Source: Legionellaceae bacterium
GTDB lineage: Bacteria > Pseudomonadota > Gammaproteobacteria > Legionellales > Legionellaceae
Reading direction: 5' to 3'
Length of the DNA: 64,000 nucleotides
Assembly (NCBI GenBank): GCA_030148065.1
Contig: JASBUC010000010.1
Coordinates: 1 to 64,000 of the forward strand
The translations under genes were made by a program, and so were the position numbers. Position 1 is the stretch's first letter; the number at the start of each line of letters is the position of its first letter. Positions 53,894 to 62,865 of the stretch are shown piece after piece. The notes beneath the pieces were generated by a model, which saw nothing but the letters and a program-made list of their open reading frames with translations, was not told the origin of the DNA and made no database searches.

Positions 53894-54631
53894 TTACCAT
53901 CCAGTGCCAGAGCTATGATGATACTCCCCCTCACGAAACCTCGAATCACCCGCATCAACGATAGCCTCTTTATTTGCTTCTGCAGCATAGCGAGTAGCCT
54001 GTGCATTTTGTCCAGCGAGCATTAATCCTCTAATTTGTAGCAGTTGGTATGCTTGATTACTGGCTAATTGAGAGGCGGCTTGCAGAGCCTGCTTTTGGCC
54101 ATCAGCGGTTTCAGCCTTTTCTTGTAGAACACTTAGTTTTTCAGAGTCTGTTTTAATTCGCTCTTGTTGTTTATCAATGCCTTTAACCATAGCGTCATTT
54201 GCTCTTTTCTCAGCAACTGAGGCCTGCAACTTGCTTTTATCAATCTTATCTAACTCTTCTTTTGAGCAATGACCTGTAAAGCAAGCTGACTTTTTGTAAA
54301 ATTCCGTTGTTTGGAAACGCTCTAGGTAGGTGTTTAAAGAGCCAGCTTCTTGCTTGTAGTAATCAATGGTATTTGTGCTTTCAAGTAGATTATTGATAAC
54401 TTGGTTAGCATTATCCCATTGGAAAGAGGTAAGAGACTTTGTGTTTTGTAGTAAGGTATTGTAGTGATTTAGTTGCAATTGATACTCCTGCACTTGATTT
54501 TTAATTTGATTCACTTGATTGACTATCACCTTTCCATTTTGGATCCAGTTGGCAAAATCAAAAACTGGTAGCGCAAATGAACTAGATGACATTAATAAAA
54601 GAAAGCACATTTGTAGTTTCATAATCATCAC
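53894..54631 (-). CDS. trbJ: TrbJ/VirB5-type pilus-tip protein
   Basis: The 245-residue protein has a signal peptide (about 1-20, SSSSFA), then mostly helix with many Gln, Asn and Lys (VNQVNQIKNQVQEYQLQLNHYN) and one disulphide candidate (SACFTGHCS). VirB5-like proteins sit at the pilus tip. It ends EGEYHHSSGTGW, a short motif shared with the neighbouring TrbK. It lies six bases after the trbI stop. Confidence 0.85.
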   Translation of the reverse strand: MMIMKLQMCFLLLMSSSSFALPVFDFANWIQNGKVIVNQVNQIKNQVQEYQLQLNHYNTLLQNTKSLTSFQWDNANQVINNLLESTNTIDYYKQEAGSLNTYLERFQTTEFYKKSACFTGHCSKEELDKIDKSKLQASVAEKRANDAMVKGIDKQQERIKTDSEKLSVLQEKAETADGQKQALQAASQLASNQAYQLLQIRGLMLAGQNAQATRYAAEANKEAIVDAGDSRFREGEYHHSSGTGW

Positions 54632-54637
54632 TCCTAT

Positions 54638-55873
54638 CTAATAAGAAAATGCTCTGTAAGGACCACCAAACACAAGGTCCTTGGTTACCATTACGTTAAA
54701 TTCATAACCAGGTCTTATGTCGATGGTGGGCGCAGTATTAATATTTTTGGCAATCAACTGAGAGGTGGTCTCTCCAAGTTGTTGACCTAAAGACATGCTA
54801 AGAACATCACTAAAAGATGGTGCAACGGTGCCAGTTTGGGTGCCTTGAGTTTTATTCTGGCTATAACTCACCCCTGCAATAATTGCTGACATTAAAAGAG
54901 ACGAACCATAAATGCGGGCATAATGATGATTCACCTTATCTCTAAATCCGGCATATCCTGCATTGTCAGCCCCTGGCATAGAGCCAATATCCAACACTCT
55001 GCCATCAGGAAATTCTAATCGCTGCCAAGCAACCAGTAAGGAGTCTTGGCCAAACTTAACTTCATCAGAATAGAGCCCAAATAATTTTGTTCCTTGAGGG
55101 ATGAGTAAATATTTACCTGTTGCGCTGTCATAAACATTTTGTGAGACTTGAGCAATAATTTGACCGTTTAGTTCTGAGCGTATGCCACTAATTAAAACAC
55201 CAGGGATCACCGCACCAGTGCGAATTACAAAAGGCGTTCTGGGGCTTTGAACCTTAGCATTAAGTCGCCACCTGGATTCACTTTCATGACCGCCGATAGT
55301 AGAGGCTGACTCACTCAGTTTTTGGGTTTGCTGTAATAACTGCAATTGCTCTTTAAAGCTTTCATTTGCACTAATAGCTAAGGATTGATGGTTGTTGACT
55401 GTTGATGAGGTCCTGGGGCTTAATTTTTCTCTATCTACCTCAACGGTAAGTCTAGCTTTAACTGCCATCTCAAAGGCTTGGGTTTTCTCTTGCCTTATTC
55501 GCTCTATTTCGGCAACACTTACTTTATTATTTAGCTGGCTGGCATCCTCTGAATTTGCAGCGGGCTCAATTTTTTGGGTTAGCATCGGAGGTGGTGGTAA
55601 AGATATTGCTTGTGGCTGGGGTTTTATCTTGTTTTTTATCTCTATCACTTCGTTGGCAAGCGTAAAAGCATTCGCTTGCTCGTTTGCAATATCTATCTTC
55701 TCACTTGATGTTCTTTGTTCAAGAGACTTTTTAACTGCAACACTAGCTATTAAAACTGAAAAGATAAGAACAATCCCAACCCCTATAAGTAAGGGTACTT
55801 TATTGACTCTTTTAACCCCTGAGGTTGTTAAGACGTTGGGAGACTCTTCGGGTGAAAGTTTATCTTTGTTCAT
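54638..55873 (-). CDS. trbI: TrbI/VirB10 envelope-spanning channel protein
   Basis: ATG 55873 (MNKDKLSPEESPN, 411 residues) is preferred because AAGGAG stands just upstream; a GTG-type extension to 55894 would run into trbH. There is a cytoplasmic N terminus, one membrane helix (about 28-46), a helical and Pro-rich linker, and the C-terminal beta-barrel domain from about 200 (TGAVIPGVLISGIRSELNG, PQGTKLFGLY). VirB10 links both membranes. Confidence 0.9.
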   Translation of the reverse strand: MNKDKLSPEESPNVLTTSGVKRVNKVPLLIGVGIVLIFSVLIASVAVKKSLEQRTSSEKIDIANEQANAFTLANEVIEIKNKIKPQPQAISLPPPPMLTQKIEPAANSEDASQLNNKVSVAEIERIRQEKTQAFEMAVKARLTVEVDREKLSPRTSSTVNNHQSLAISANESFKEQLQLLQQTQKLSESASTIGGHESESRWRLNAKVQSPRTPFVIRTGAVIPGVLISGIRSELNGQIIAQVSQNVYDSATGKYLLIPQGTKLFGLYSDEVKFGQDSLLVAWQRLEFPDGRVLDIGSMPGADNAGYAGFRDKVNHHYARIYGSSLLMSAIIAGVSYSQNKTQGTQTGTVAPSFSDVLSMSLGQQLGETTSQLIAKNINTAPTIDIRPGYEFNVMVTKDLVFGGPYRAFSY

Positions 55874-55875
55874 GT

Positions 55876-56286
55876 CTACTCCTTGACCGTCCAAGCACCA
55901 ATCGGAATTAATTTCCCACTCTTAACTAGATAAGCACGGGAGAGCATCTTCTCTTCAAGCCATAGGGTGACTCGTATTGAATTACCACCAGAGACCTTAT
56001 CAATCACATATGAAAAGTTAGTTTTGATGTTGTAATTAGTCACTTCTTGTATGCCAAAGCCTCGCTGTCGTAGCTCATCTAGAAGATGCCTGCCAAAAGG
56101 AGAGCTGGTTTTTTGAGATATCCTTAAGGTTGTTCTTGCAGGCAGTTTGACCTTTCCAATTTGCTTGACACAATCTTGGGCTAGTATGACTTCAGTAGAT
56201 GGGGCTACTTCTGTTAGAACGCCATAATTCATGTTGGCACAACTACAAAGCACTAAAGCCGAGAGTATAAATACAAGATTTTTCAT
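55876..56286 (-). CDS. trbH: TrbH-like lipoprotein
   Basis: ATG 56286 (MKNLVFIL, 136 residues) follows the trbG stop by two bases. The lipobox is LVLCSC. The remainder is a small beta-rich domain. RP4 TrbH is a lipoprotein in the same place that helps the VirB7-like core of the channel. Function is assigned from position and type. Confidence 0.8.
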   Translation of the reverse strand: MKNLVFILSALVLCSCANMNYGVLTEVAPSTEVILAQDCVKQIGKVKLPARTTLRISQKTSSPFGRHLLDELRQRGFGIQEVTNYNIKTNFSYVIDKVSGGNSIRVTLWLEEKMLSRAYLVKSGKLIPIGAWTVKE

Positions 56287-56288
56287 GA

Positions 56289-57164
56289 TTAGCACCTTGT
56301 GATAGTTACTTTTTCTTGAGAAGCGCCACTGCCATTGATTAAAATGGCGGAATCAAAGACATTGTCGATAATGTAGCGGCAGCCATGAATGCGATAATTA
56401 ACCATCACCTTTTCAGGACTTTTAAAAAGTCCCCTTTTTTTTAAAACCAATAGGGCCGGTGCACTGGTTTGTTGCATTGCTCCTGGCATTTCAATGATGG
56501 TTTTTCGCCCATCGTTATAAACGCGTAGAGGTTTAATGCGAGCATTGCCCGTTACTCGGTAGTTAAAGTTAAGGTTTCCTAAATACTCATGCGTGCCCGG
56601 GAATTTGTTTTCAGCTTTATGAAGCAGTTGTGCTTTTTTTACTTGCTGCCATTTTTTCTTAGCATCTTCTGGGTAAACAAAAGAAACATAGGGCATGTAA
56701 TCAGAACGAGTTGAGGTAAGCCTTAAGTGATAAGCTCGTTTATTGGTCGAGACAACCATTGAAGAGTCTAATCCTACATCTTGAGGTTTTACTAGAAGAT
56801 GAATCTGTGGGTTTTGACTGCTTCCTGTCACACTAGGTTCAATGGCAAAGCGAGGATCAGCGACTTGCATGTCGTAGAACTGTTCCCCTGGTTGCAGGGC
56901 AATATCACAGGTTTGTAAAACAGAACACACGATTTTAGTTTGGCCTTCTCCATAGACAAAGGTTATCGCGCCATCTTGCGCCTTGAACGCTTTGCTGTGG
57001 GAGCTTCCTTTTTGCCACGCTTTAACTATTTTTAATGCTTCTCTATCTGAAAAGCTAAGTTTAGGGCTATCTTCTGAAAAGTAGCGATTGGCAATGTCTA
57101 AATTACTCTCTGCTAATAGCAAACCTGGCAGCATTAGCATCAACAAAGGGAATAGCTTTCTCAT
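56289..57164 (-). CDS. trbG: TrbG/VirB9 channel protein
   Basis: The 291-residue protein has a signal peptide (about 1-18, LLAES), then a VirB9 domain: ITFVYGEGQTKIVCSVLQTCDIALQPGE and the late NYRVTGNARIKPLRVYNDGRKT and FKSPEKVMVNYRIHG strands. It forms the periplasmic and outer-membrane core with TrbH and TrbI. It overlaps trbF by four bases. Confidence 0.9.
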   Translation of the reverse strand: MRKLFPLLMLMLPGLLLAESNLDIANRYFSEDSPKLSFSDREALKIVKAWQKGSSHSKAFKAQDGAITFVYGEGQTKIVCSVLQTCDIALQPGEQFYDMQVADPRFAIEPSVTGSSQNPQIHLLVKPQDVGLDSSMVVSTNKRAYHLRLTSTRSDYMPYVSFVYPEDAKKKWQQVKKAQLLHKAENKFPGTHEYLGNLNFNYRVTGNARIKPLRVYNDGRKTIIEMPGAMQQTSAPALLVLKKRGLFKSPEKVMVNYRIHGCRYIIDNVFDSAILINGSGASQEKVTITRC

Positions 57165-57901
57165 TCGTTTCCTCCTGTTTTAAAGTCTTTTGACCAGTTG
57201 AAATCTTGCACAAAGATTAAGTGGGGATTTTTCAATACTGATTCGTTGTCCATGTCTTTATCGTCTAACTTTTGATAAAGTGTGATTAATGCCTTCATTG
57301 AGGTGTGCTCTTTTTTAATTTGGCCATCTAGACTCCTGGTGGTTTCAACCCAGTCCACTTGCCAGGTGTTTTTGCTCTCTTGTATGACTGATTTAATATC
57401 AATGCTGACGGCTTCGTGTTCTGCCCGTACAAACGGGTTGCTCCCTTTCTTATTTTGATAAAATTCTTGTACTTTCTTTAGCGCTAAATCGTTTTGCTGT
57501 AAGTGGGCATAGACTTGGTAGACCGCTTTGGTTTGTAAGTCTTGGTCAACACTAACCATGCGAAGGTTTTCAACAAACCTTGCTGCCACCGTTCTAAAGT
57601 CAGTTAGAGTCGCTGCATTGACTTTATCGCCACGGGTTATTGATAAGGTATTGCCTTTTGCATCTTGCTGAAAAACAAGTGGTACAAATTTTGATTGACT
57701 GCCTATGCTAATCAGACCAAAAACAGCGCTAATGGAAATAAGCAGGCTACTAAGGCCTACTAGCTGCCATAAATGAAGTGACTTCATTAGGCCTGCATTA
57801 TGGGTGTTCCAAGCGCGTCGAGCGTTTAGATAAGGGTTCTTGCAAGACTCAATCTTCTCCTCAACTTTGAACTTTTTGATAATGTCTTTTAGTTTCTTCA
57901 T
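57161..57901 (-). CDS. trbF: TrbF/VirB8 assembly protein
   Basis: The 246-residue protein has a cytoplasmic tail with NPYLNARRAWN, one membrane helix (about 44-70) and a periplasmic VirB8 domain (about 85-230) with TRSLDGQIKKEHTSMKALITL. It nucleates the channel. Start and stop each overlap a neighbour by four bases, in line with one translation-coupled operon. Confidence 0.9.
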   Translation of the reverse strand: MKKLKDIIKKFKVEEKIESCKNPYLNARRAWNTHNAGLMKSLHLWQLVGLSSLLISISAVFGLISIGSQSKFVPLVFQQDAKGNTLSITRGDKVNAATLTDFRTVAARFVENLRMVSVDQDLQTKAVYQVYAHLQQNDLALKKVQEFYQNKKGSNPFVRAEHEAVSIDIKSVIQESKNTWQVDWVETTRSLDGQIKKEHTSMKALITLYQKLDDKDMDNESVLKNPHLIFVQDFNWSKDFKTGGNE

Positions 57902-60435
57902 GCTGCTTCTCCTTGTTTATCGAAGAGAATTCCCTTTTCTGATAACCAATGATTAACCCAGTTGTGCCCATGTTTTTTTTCTAGCATTTTCATTCTGGCA
58001 ATGGAGTCTGGATCGGTTGAGCCTACAAAAGCGAGTGCCAAAGGACCTAACGCTAGTTGATAGAGTCGTTGGCCTTTTTCACTTACAAAAAAGTAGTCTT
58101 TCTTTGGCGTGGCATTGGCAATAATGTCGATTTGTCTTTCATTAAGGCCCATGCGCTCATAAAGACTCGCTGTTCGTTTATCTTTTGCATTGAGGTTAGG
58201 TAGAAATATTTTGGTTGCGGTTGATTCAACAATGACATCCAATATGCCGGATTTTTCAGCATGAGAGAGATGCTGTGTCGCCATAAAAACAGCACAATTA
58301 AGTTTTGCCATGGAATCTAACCATTCAGCGATTTTTCCTTTAAAGACGGGGTGCGCGAGCATTAGCCAGGCTTCATCTAGAAGAATTAAGGTAGGGCTAC
58401 CATCAAGGGACTTTTCAATTCGTCTAAAAAGATACAGTAAGACAGGAAGGGCAAACTTATCTTCTAGCTTCATTAAGCCATCGATTTCAAAGGTCAGAAA
58501 ATTAGATAAACCAAGTTCATCAACGTCAGCATCTAACAAGTGCCCCATAACGCCATCAATGGTGTATTGCTTTAAAGCTTCTCTGATTTGTTCATCTTGG
58601 ATGGTCATCACAAAATCAGATAGTGTTTTTGAGCCACTCTTATGCATGCTCTCAATGGCAAGCGCTATTTCATTTCTTTGCTGAGCTGAGGTATCTAGGT
58701 TATTTAATTTAAGAATGTTATCTATCCACTCCATCGCCCAGGCTCGGTCCTCACGAGTGTCTAAGAACTGTAGGGGAGCAAATGAAAGACTGCTGTTACC
58801 ATCGACAATTGTGTAATGTGCACCGCCAACTGCCTTGCAGGTTGGGTACATAGAGAGCCCTTTATCAAAAGAAAAGATTTTGGCGTTTTTATATCGTCGC
58901 CAAGACATGGCAATAAAGCTTAAATGGGTGGATTTTCCAGCTCTAGTTGGACCAAACATTACACCATGGCCTAAATCTCTAACATGCAAATTTAAGCGAA
59001 AAGGCGTATTACCACTGGTGACGCAATTCATTAAGGGAGGGGAGCCCTCTGGCAGTAAAGGACTAGGCGCATAGGGATCACCTGCCCAAATGCTAGAAGT
59101 TGGTAAAAGGTCGGCTAGATTCATAGTGTTTACTAAGGGGCGCCTTATATTTTCTACCCCATGACCTGGCAGGCTTCCTAAAAAGGCTTCTTGGTTATTG
59201 AACGTTTCTATGCGCGCACTAAAGCCGAGTGAGTTAATATTCCTTTCAATATAAAGTGCTGCCTTTTCTAAGGTATCCCGACACTCATCCATTAAGACGA
59301 TAACGGAGGTGTAATAACCTTGGGCAACCAACCCTGAATTTGTTTCAGCAATGGCAGCTTCTGCATCATGCACCATGCTTAAGGCATCTTGATCGACGGC
59401 ACCTGTGCTAGTGTTGAAGACTTGATCAAAAAAACCTCTGACTTTTTGTTTCCACTTTTTTCTGAATTTTTTATAGTGTTCTTCTGCCTCAAAGGAGTCC
59501 ATAAAGATAAACCTAGTGCTCCAACGGTATTGAATCGGCAACTCACTTAAACTTTTTAAGATTCCTGGGTGGGATTCCATTGGAAAGCCCTCTATAGAAA
59601 TGCATTGAATAAACTTTCGGCCCATCTGTGGAATAATGCCGCTAATAAAATCTTGGCCACCGATGAGTGCATCTAAGTAGATTGGATTCTTTGATAGGTT
59701 TACTGGGTGATTTAACCCTGTCACACAAAATTGAAGGTGTCTTAGCTGGTTATCTTGAGTAACACGTTGCCCTTCATCATTAATAACCTCTTCAGCCATT
59801 AAGCGCTCAAGCTTGATTGAAAGACTCATGTTGGATTCAAAGTTTCTGCAAGCTTTTTTAAACTCTTCAATAAGTAGCTTGGTCTTAACCAAACTAGAGC
59901 TTTCAGACTTGCCATCATCAAACATTAATTGCGTAAATCTTTTTTGCACAATTTCTGGTGGCAGCCAAGTTAGGGTAATAATAAAGTAACCCTCATATAA
60001 GGTCCCTATACGCTCAAAGAGTTCACGTCGTTCTTCATCAATGCCTAAAGAAACATCATCAGGAAAATGAGATTTTTCTCTATCACTGTAACCAGGAGAC
60101 GGACGCCTAATGGCATCGACATGAATCATCCAGCCATTACCAAACTCTTTTAAGGCATGATTTAGCCTAAAGGAGAGCATTTCTCTTGCGTTATTTGGCA
60201 TTGATGAGGCGTCTGGGCATTGATATAACCAAGAGGCGATAAAGGCTCCGTTCTTACCAACAATAACGCCATCATCGACTACGGCTGCATAATTTAATAA
60301 GTCGACTGCGCCTTGTTTTGTTGAACGATGTTTTCTTATGCTTGCGCTTCTAAACTCTTGTCGAGTCTGAATAAAAAGAATGCTAAGCAGTGCTAATCCT
60401 AATATGCTGATGATAAAACCAAAAAATATGCCCAT
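57898..60435 (-). CDS. trbE: TrbE/VirB4 ATPase
   Basis: The 845-residue protein has an N-terminal membrane helix (about 3-23), the CagE/TrbE region, Walker A GPTRAGKS at about 495-502 and Walker B LILLDEAWLML near 670. VirB4 powers pilus assembly. The length is normal for the family. The start is shared with the trbD stop. Confidence 0.93.
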   Translation of the reverse strand: MGIFFGFIISILGLALLSILFIQTRQEFRSASIRKHRSTKQGAVDLLNYAAVVDDGVIVGKNGAFIASWLYQCPDASSMPNNAREMLSFRLNHALKEFGNGWMIHVDAIRRPSPGYSDREKSHFPDDVSLGIDEERRELFERIGTLYEGYFIITLTWLPPEIVQKRFTQLMFDDGKSESSSLVKTKLLIEEFKKACRNFESNMSLSIKLERLMAEEVINDEGQRVTQDNQLRHLQFCVTGLNHPVNLSKNPIYLDALIGGQDFISGIIPQMGRKFIQCISIEGFPMESHPGILKSLSELPIQYRWSTRFIFMDSFEAEEHYKKFRKKWKQKVRGFFDQVFNTSTGAVDQDALSMVHDAEAAIAETNSGLVAQGYYTSVIVLMDECRDTLEKAALYIERNINSLGFSARIETFNNQEAFLGSLPGHGVENIRRPLVNTMNLADLLPTSSIWAGDPYAPSPLLPEGSPPLMNCVTSGNTPFRLNLHVRDLGHGVMFGPTRAGKSTHLSFIAMSWRRYKNAKIFSFDKGLSMYPTCKAVGGAHYTIVDGNSSLSFAPLQFLDTREDRAWAMEWIDNILKLNNLDTSAQQRNEIALAIESMHKSGSKTLSDFVMTIQDEQIREALKQYTIDGVMGHLLDADVDELGLSNFLTFEIDGLMKLEDKFALPVLLYLFRRIEKSLDGSPTLILLDEAWLMLAHPVFKGKIAEWLDSMAKLNCAVFMATQHLSHAEKSGILDVIVESTATKIFLPNLNAKDKRTASLYERMGLNERQIDIIANATPKKDYFFVSEKGQRLYQLALGPLALAFVGSTDPDSIARMKMLEKKHGHNWVNHWLSEKGILFDKQGEAA

Positions 60436-60731
60436 TAGTAATTCCTCCTATTATCAGTAAAAGGAGTAGAGCGTGCTAAATAATGCGACTGATATTTCTG
60501 ATGTCTTAAATAAACCTGACGTAAATATGGGTCCGACTTTGCCATTAGTCGTAAAATCTTGATGGAAAAAAACCAAAGTACTATTCCTGCAATGATTGAA
60601 ACGACATCTTGAGTTGCAAGAACTAATATTCCTGAAAGGAGGCCTGAGAACATCACCATTTCTCTATCACCTCCCATAAAAAGACTGGCTCGATTGCCTG
60701 AGCGCCTAATGGGTATGGTTCTTAAATTCAT
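60435..60731 (-). CDS. trbD: TrbD/VirB3 membrane protein
   Basis: ATG 60731 (MNLRTIPIRRSGNRASLFMGGDREM, 98 residues) is right, because GAGG stands before it and the trbC stop lies one base upstream; the open frame to 60785 would overlap trbC. There are two membrane helices (about 27-68). VirB3 joins the VirB4 ATPase to the inner membrane. Confidence 0.88.
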   Translation of the reverse strand: MNLRTIPIRRSGNRASLFMGGDREMVMFSGLLSGILVLATQDVVSIIAGIVLWFFSIKILRLMAKSDPYLRQVYLRHQKYQSHYLARSTPFTDNRRNY

Positions 60732-60732
60732 C

Positions 60733-61110
60733 TTAAGCCTCGCTCTTAATAAATTCATATTTAGGCTTGCTGATTTCAGCACCACTACCAGTAATGGCAG
60801 ACAAGGTATTTTTGGCAGCGATGATGAATGATAAAACCAGCACTAGGAAAATGATGGTTTTCATAAAGCTACTAATATCTCCACCAAAGATAAGCATGGC
60901 ACCTGCTGCCACCATACCCACAATCGAGACAGTAAAGGCAAAGGGACCCGTGATGGAATTACTGACTTTTGTCAGCCAACCATCAAAAGGAAGGCCTCCG
61001 CCAGCAGATGATGCAGCCATGACTGGCTCACTAATTAAAAACATGCAAGCTATAAACACTGAAATAAAGATTAAATTTCCTTTTAAACTTGAATTCATCT
61101 GATTCATCAT
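60733..61110 (-). CDS. trbC: TrbC/VirB2 pilin
   Basis: The 125-residue pilin precursor has a signal peptide (about 1-32, EPVMAASSAGG) and two membrane helices (about 50-72 and 78-105). TraF at 49799 is the likely maturation peptidase. The C-terminal tail (SGAEISKPKYEFIKSEA) would be removed if processing follows RP4. Confidence 0.88.
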   Translation of the reverse strand: MMNQMNSSLKGNLIFISVFIACMFLISEPVMAASSAGGGLPFDGWLTKVSNSITGPFAFTVSIVGMVAAGAMLIFGGDISSFMKTIIFLVLVLSFIIAAKNTLSAITGSGAEISKPKYEFIKSEA

Positions 61111-61117
61111 GCTCTCC

Positions 61118-62083
61118 TTAAGCTATTTTTTTGATGATGTATTGATTGTTTTTATACCCCTCAATGGAAATGACTTCTGACACTCTTCTGCCATGAGGGC
61201 ATCTTTCTATGTGAACCACCGCATGAACAACTTCAGCGATTAACGGCTCTATTTCTTTAGGGGCTGAAGGGCTTCTGGTAACAAGTGACTTTAAGCGGGT
61301 AAGGGCTGAGATGGCATCATTAGCATGAAGAGTTGCCGCTCCTCCTTCATGGCCAGTGTTCCAAGCATCCATTAAATCAAGCGCTTCCGCCCCACGAACT
61401 TCCCCAACTAGAATTCTATCGGGTCGCATCCTCAAGGTGGTTTTAATTAGCTTAGTCATATCAATATCGATAGAGGCATGAAACTGAACGGCATTTTCAG
61501 CCAAGCATTGTATTTCCCCAGTGTCTTCAATAATCAGAAGCCGCTCACTGGGAGAATGCTTTACCATCGCATCGATGATGGCATTGATTAGCGTTGTCTT
61601 GCCTGAGCCAGTACCACCAACGACTAGAATATTTTTATGTGCTTTTATTAGGTTTTTAAGTCCCTCTATTTGTGCTTTGCTCATCATGCCTTTTTCAACA
61701 TAACTCTCTAGAGGAAAAATACAGGATGCTTTGGTGCGAATATTAAAAGTGGGACCTAGAACGGTTGGCTCTATTTGAGCGGTGAAGCGTTCGCTATTTA
61801 GTGGCAAGGTGGTCTCTAGTAAGGTTTTATAGCGAGTCACCTCTTTGCCATGAAAGGCAGCAACCGTTTTAATAATAGAATGAGCTCTGGCTTCACTCAC
61901 TCGCCCAATACACTTCATGTCACTGCCAACGCTATCAACCCATAGCTGCCCATCAGGGTTACACATAACATCTAGCGTTTTGGTGTCAGACAGCAGACTT
62001 AAAATATCATCACCTAACTCACGCTTTAGTTTTTGAATGGCTCTTTCTTTGACGGTGTTAGGAAGGTGTTGTGGGCTATTCAT
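61118..62083 (-). CDS. trbB: TrbB/VirB11 secretion ATPase
   Basis: The 321-residue hexameric ATPase has Walker A GGTGSGKT at 156-163, the Asp box LLIIEDTGEIQ (about 192-202), RPDRILVGEVRGAEA as Walker B and HEGGAATLHAND with the His box. It powers pilus biogenesis and transfer. It lies nine bases after csrT and is the first gene of the mating block. Confidence 0.93.
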   Translation of the reverse strand: MNSPQHLPNTVKERAIQKLKRELGDDILSLLSDTKTLDVMCNPDGQLWVDSVGSDMKCIGRVSEARAHSIIKTVAAFHGKEVTRYKTLLETTLPLNSERFTAQIEPTVLGPTFNIRTKASCIFPLESYVEKGMMSKAQIEGLKNLIKAHKNILVVGGTGSGKTTLINAIIDAMVKHSPSERLLIIEDTGEIQCLAENAVQFHASIDIDMTKLIKTTLRMRPDRILVGEVRGAEALDLMDAWNTGHEGGAATLHANDAISALTRLKSLVTRSPSAPKEIEPLIAEVVHAVVHIERCPHGRRVSEVISIEGYKNNQYIIKKIA

Positions 62084-62092
62084 ATTTCACCC

Positions 62093-62362
62093 TTACCCTT
62101 TTTGTAACAGGCTAGGGTTTCTTTTAAATTTATTAATAAGCCTATCGACAATACTTTCTTGGTTGGCGGCTTTATCAATAAACCAATTATCTTTTTTACG
62201 TTCTCTAAAGATTCGCCGTTGAATTTCATCTCGGTGAATGGGGATGGATTTAGGTGCATCAAAGGCTAGACGGACTTCATCACCACTGTAGCCCAGAATC
62301 GTACAGTAAACGTCATCATGAATGACAACAGATTCGCCTAGTTTTCTTGTTAGAACTAACAT
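62093..62362 (-). CDS. csrT: CsrT, CsrA-like RNA-binding regulator of Legionella ICEs
   Basis: ATG 62362 (MLVLTRKLGESV, 89 residues) has GAGGAGAG before it; the frame from 62386 is an extension. The CsrA fold is complete: LVLTRKLGESVVI, AFDAPKSIPIHRDEIQRRI with the RNA-binding Arg near residue 44. A 30-residue tail (DNWFIDKAANQESIVDRL) extends beyond the usual 60. In L. pneumophila CsrT (also lvrC) represses element genes and host traits. It sits between lvrB and trbB, so it can act on the transfer messages. Confidence 0.9.
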   Translation of the reverse strand: MLVLTRKLGESVVIHDDVYCTILGYSGDEVRLAFDAPKSIPIHRDEIQRRIFRERKKDNWFIDKAANQESIVDRLINKFKRNPSLLQKG

Positions 62363-62385
62363 ATCTCTCTCCTCATTTAGGGCCA

Positions 62386-62865
62386 CTACTTAGCCCGAGT
62401 TTTAAATAAATACTCTTTGCATTGCTTAATATTTTCTTCCACTACCTTCTTGCTGGCAGCTGGATAATCTTCTACAGGCTTATAAACATTTTTTCTTTTT
62501 CGTATGTCACGACAAATGCCAATTAATTGCGGCAAGCTTGGTGGCATTTCACAAAAATCACGACATTCAATAATTGCCAGACTTAATTCCTCATCATTAA
62601 ATCTCTGCAATCCTTTTAACCATTCCTCTTTGGCAAATTTCAAAAAGCCATCGCTCTTAAATTGGCTACGCCAAAGGTGCCCATAAAACACGGCAAAGCG
62701 AGTAAATAAATGTTCAATACGCTTTTTGCCACTATCGGTAGCGTTGTAAGCTGATGACATTGCTTGACTCGAAGGCGCTTTCTTCACCACACTCTGGTTC
62801 TTCAAAGTCTTGTTCCCAGAATGGATCAACGGTTTCGTGTTTAGTATTTCTGCGGCACTTTGCAT
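62386..62865 (-). CDS. lvrB: LvrB-like protein of the ICE regulatory block
   Basis: The protein has 159 residues from ATG 62865, with AGGAG seven bases before it. That start makes the gene overlap the 3' end of lvrA by 134 bases in another frame; an in-frame ATG at 62760 (MSSAYNAT) would cut the overlap to 29 but has no good ribosome site. The sequence is helical (RIEHLFTRFAVFYGHLWRSQF) with a late DIRKRKNVY. The name is from order between lvrA and csrT. The function is not known. Confidence 0.75.
   Translation of the reverse strand: MQSAAEILNTKPLIHSGNKTLKNQSVVKKAPSSQAMSSAYNATDSGKKRIEHLFTRFAVFYGHLWRSQFKSDGFLKFAKEEWLKGLQRFNDEELSLAIIECRDFCEMPPSLPQLIGICRDIRKRKNVYKPVEDYPAASKKVVEENIKQCKEYLFKTRAK

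Noticed and set aside
55392-55886. A 164-codon plus-strand frame opposite trbI
   Set aside because: It is the reverse shadow of a well-supported VirB10 gene; composition is that of antisense frames (Ser/Ala/Leu-rich) and no ribosome site is seen.
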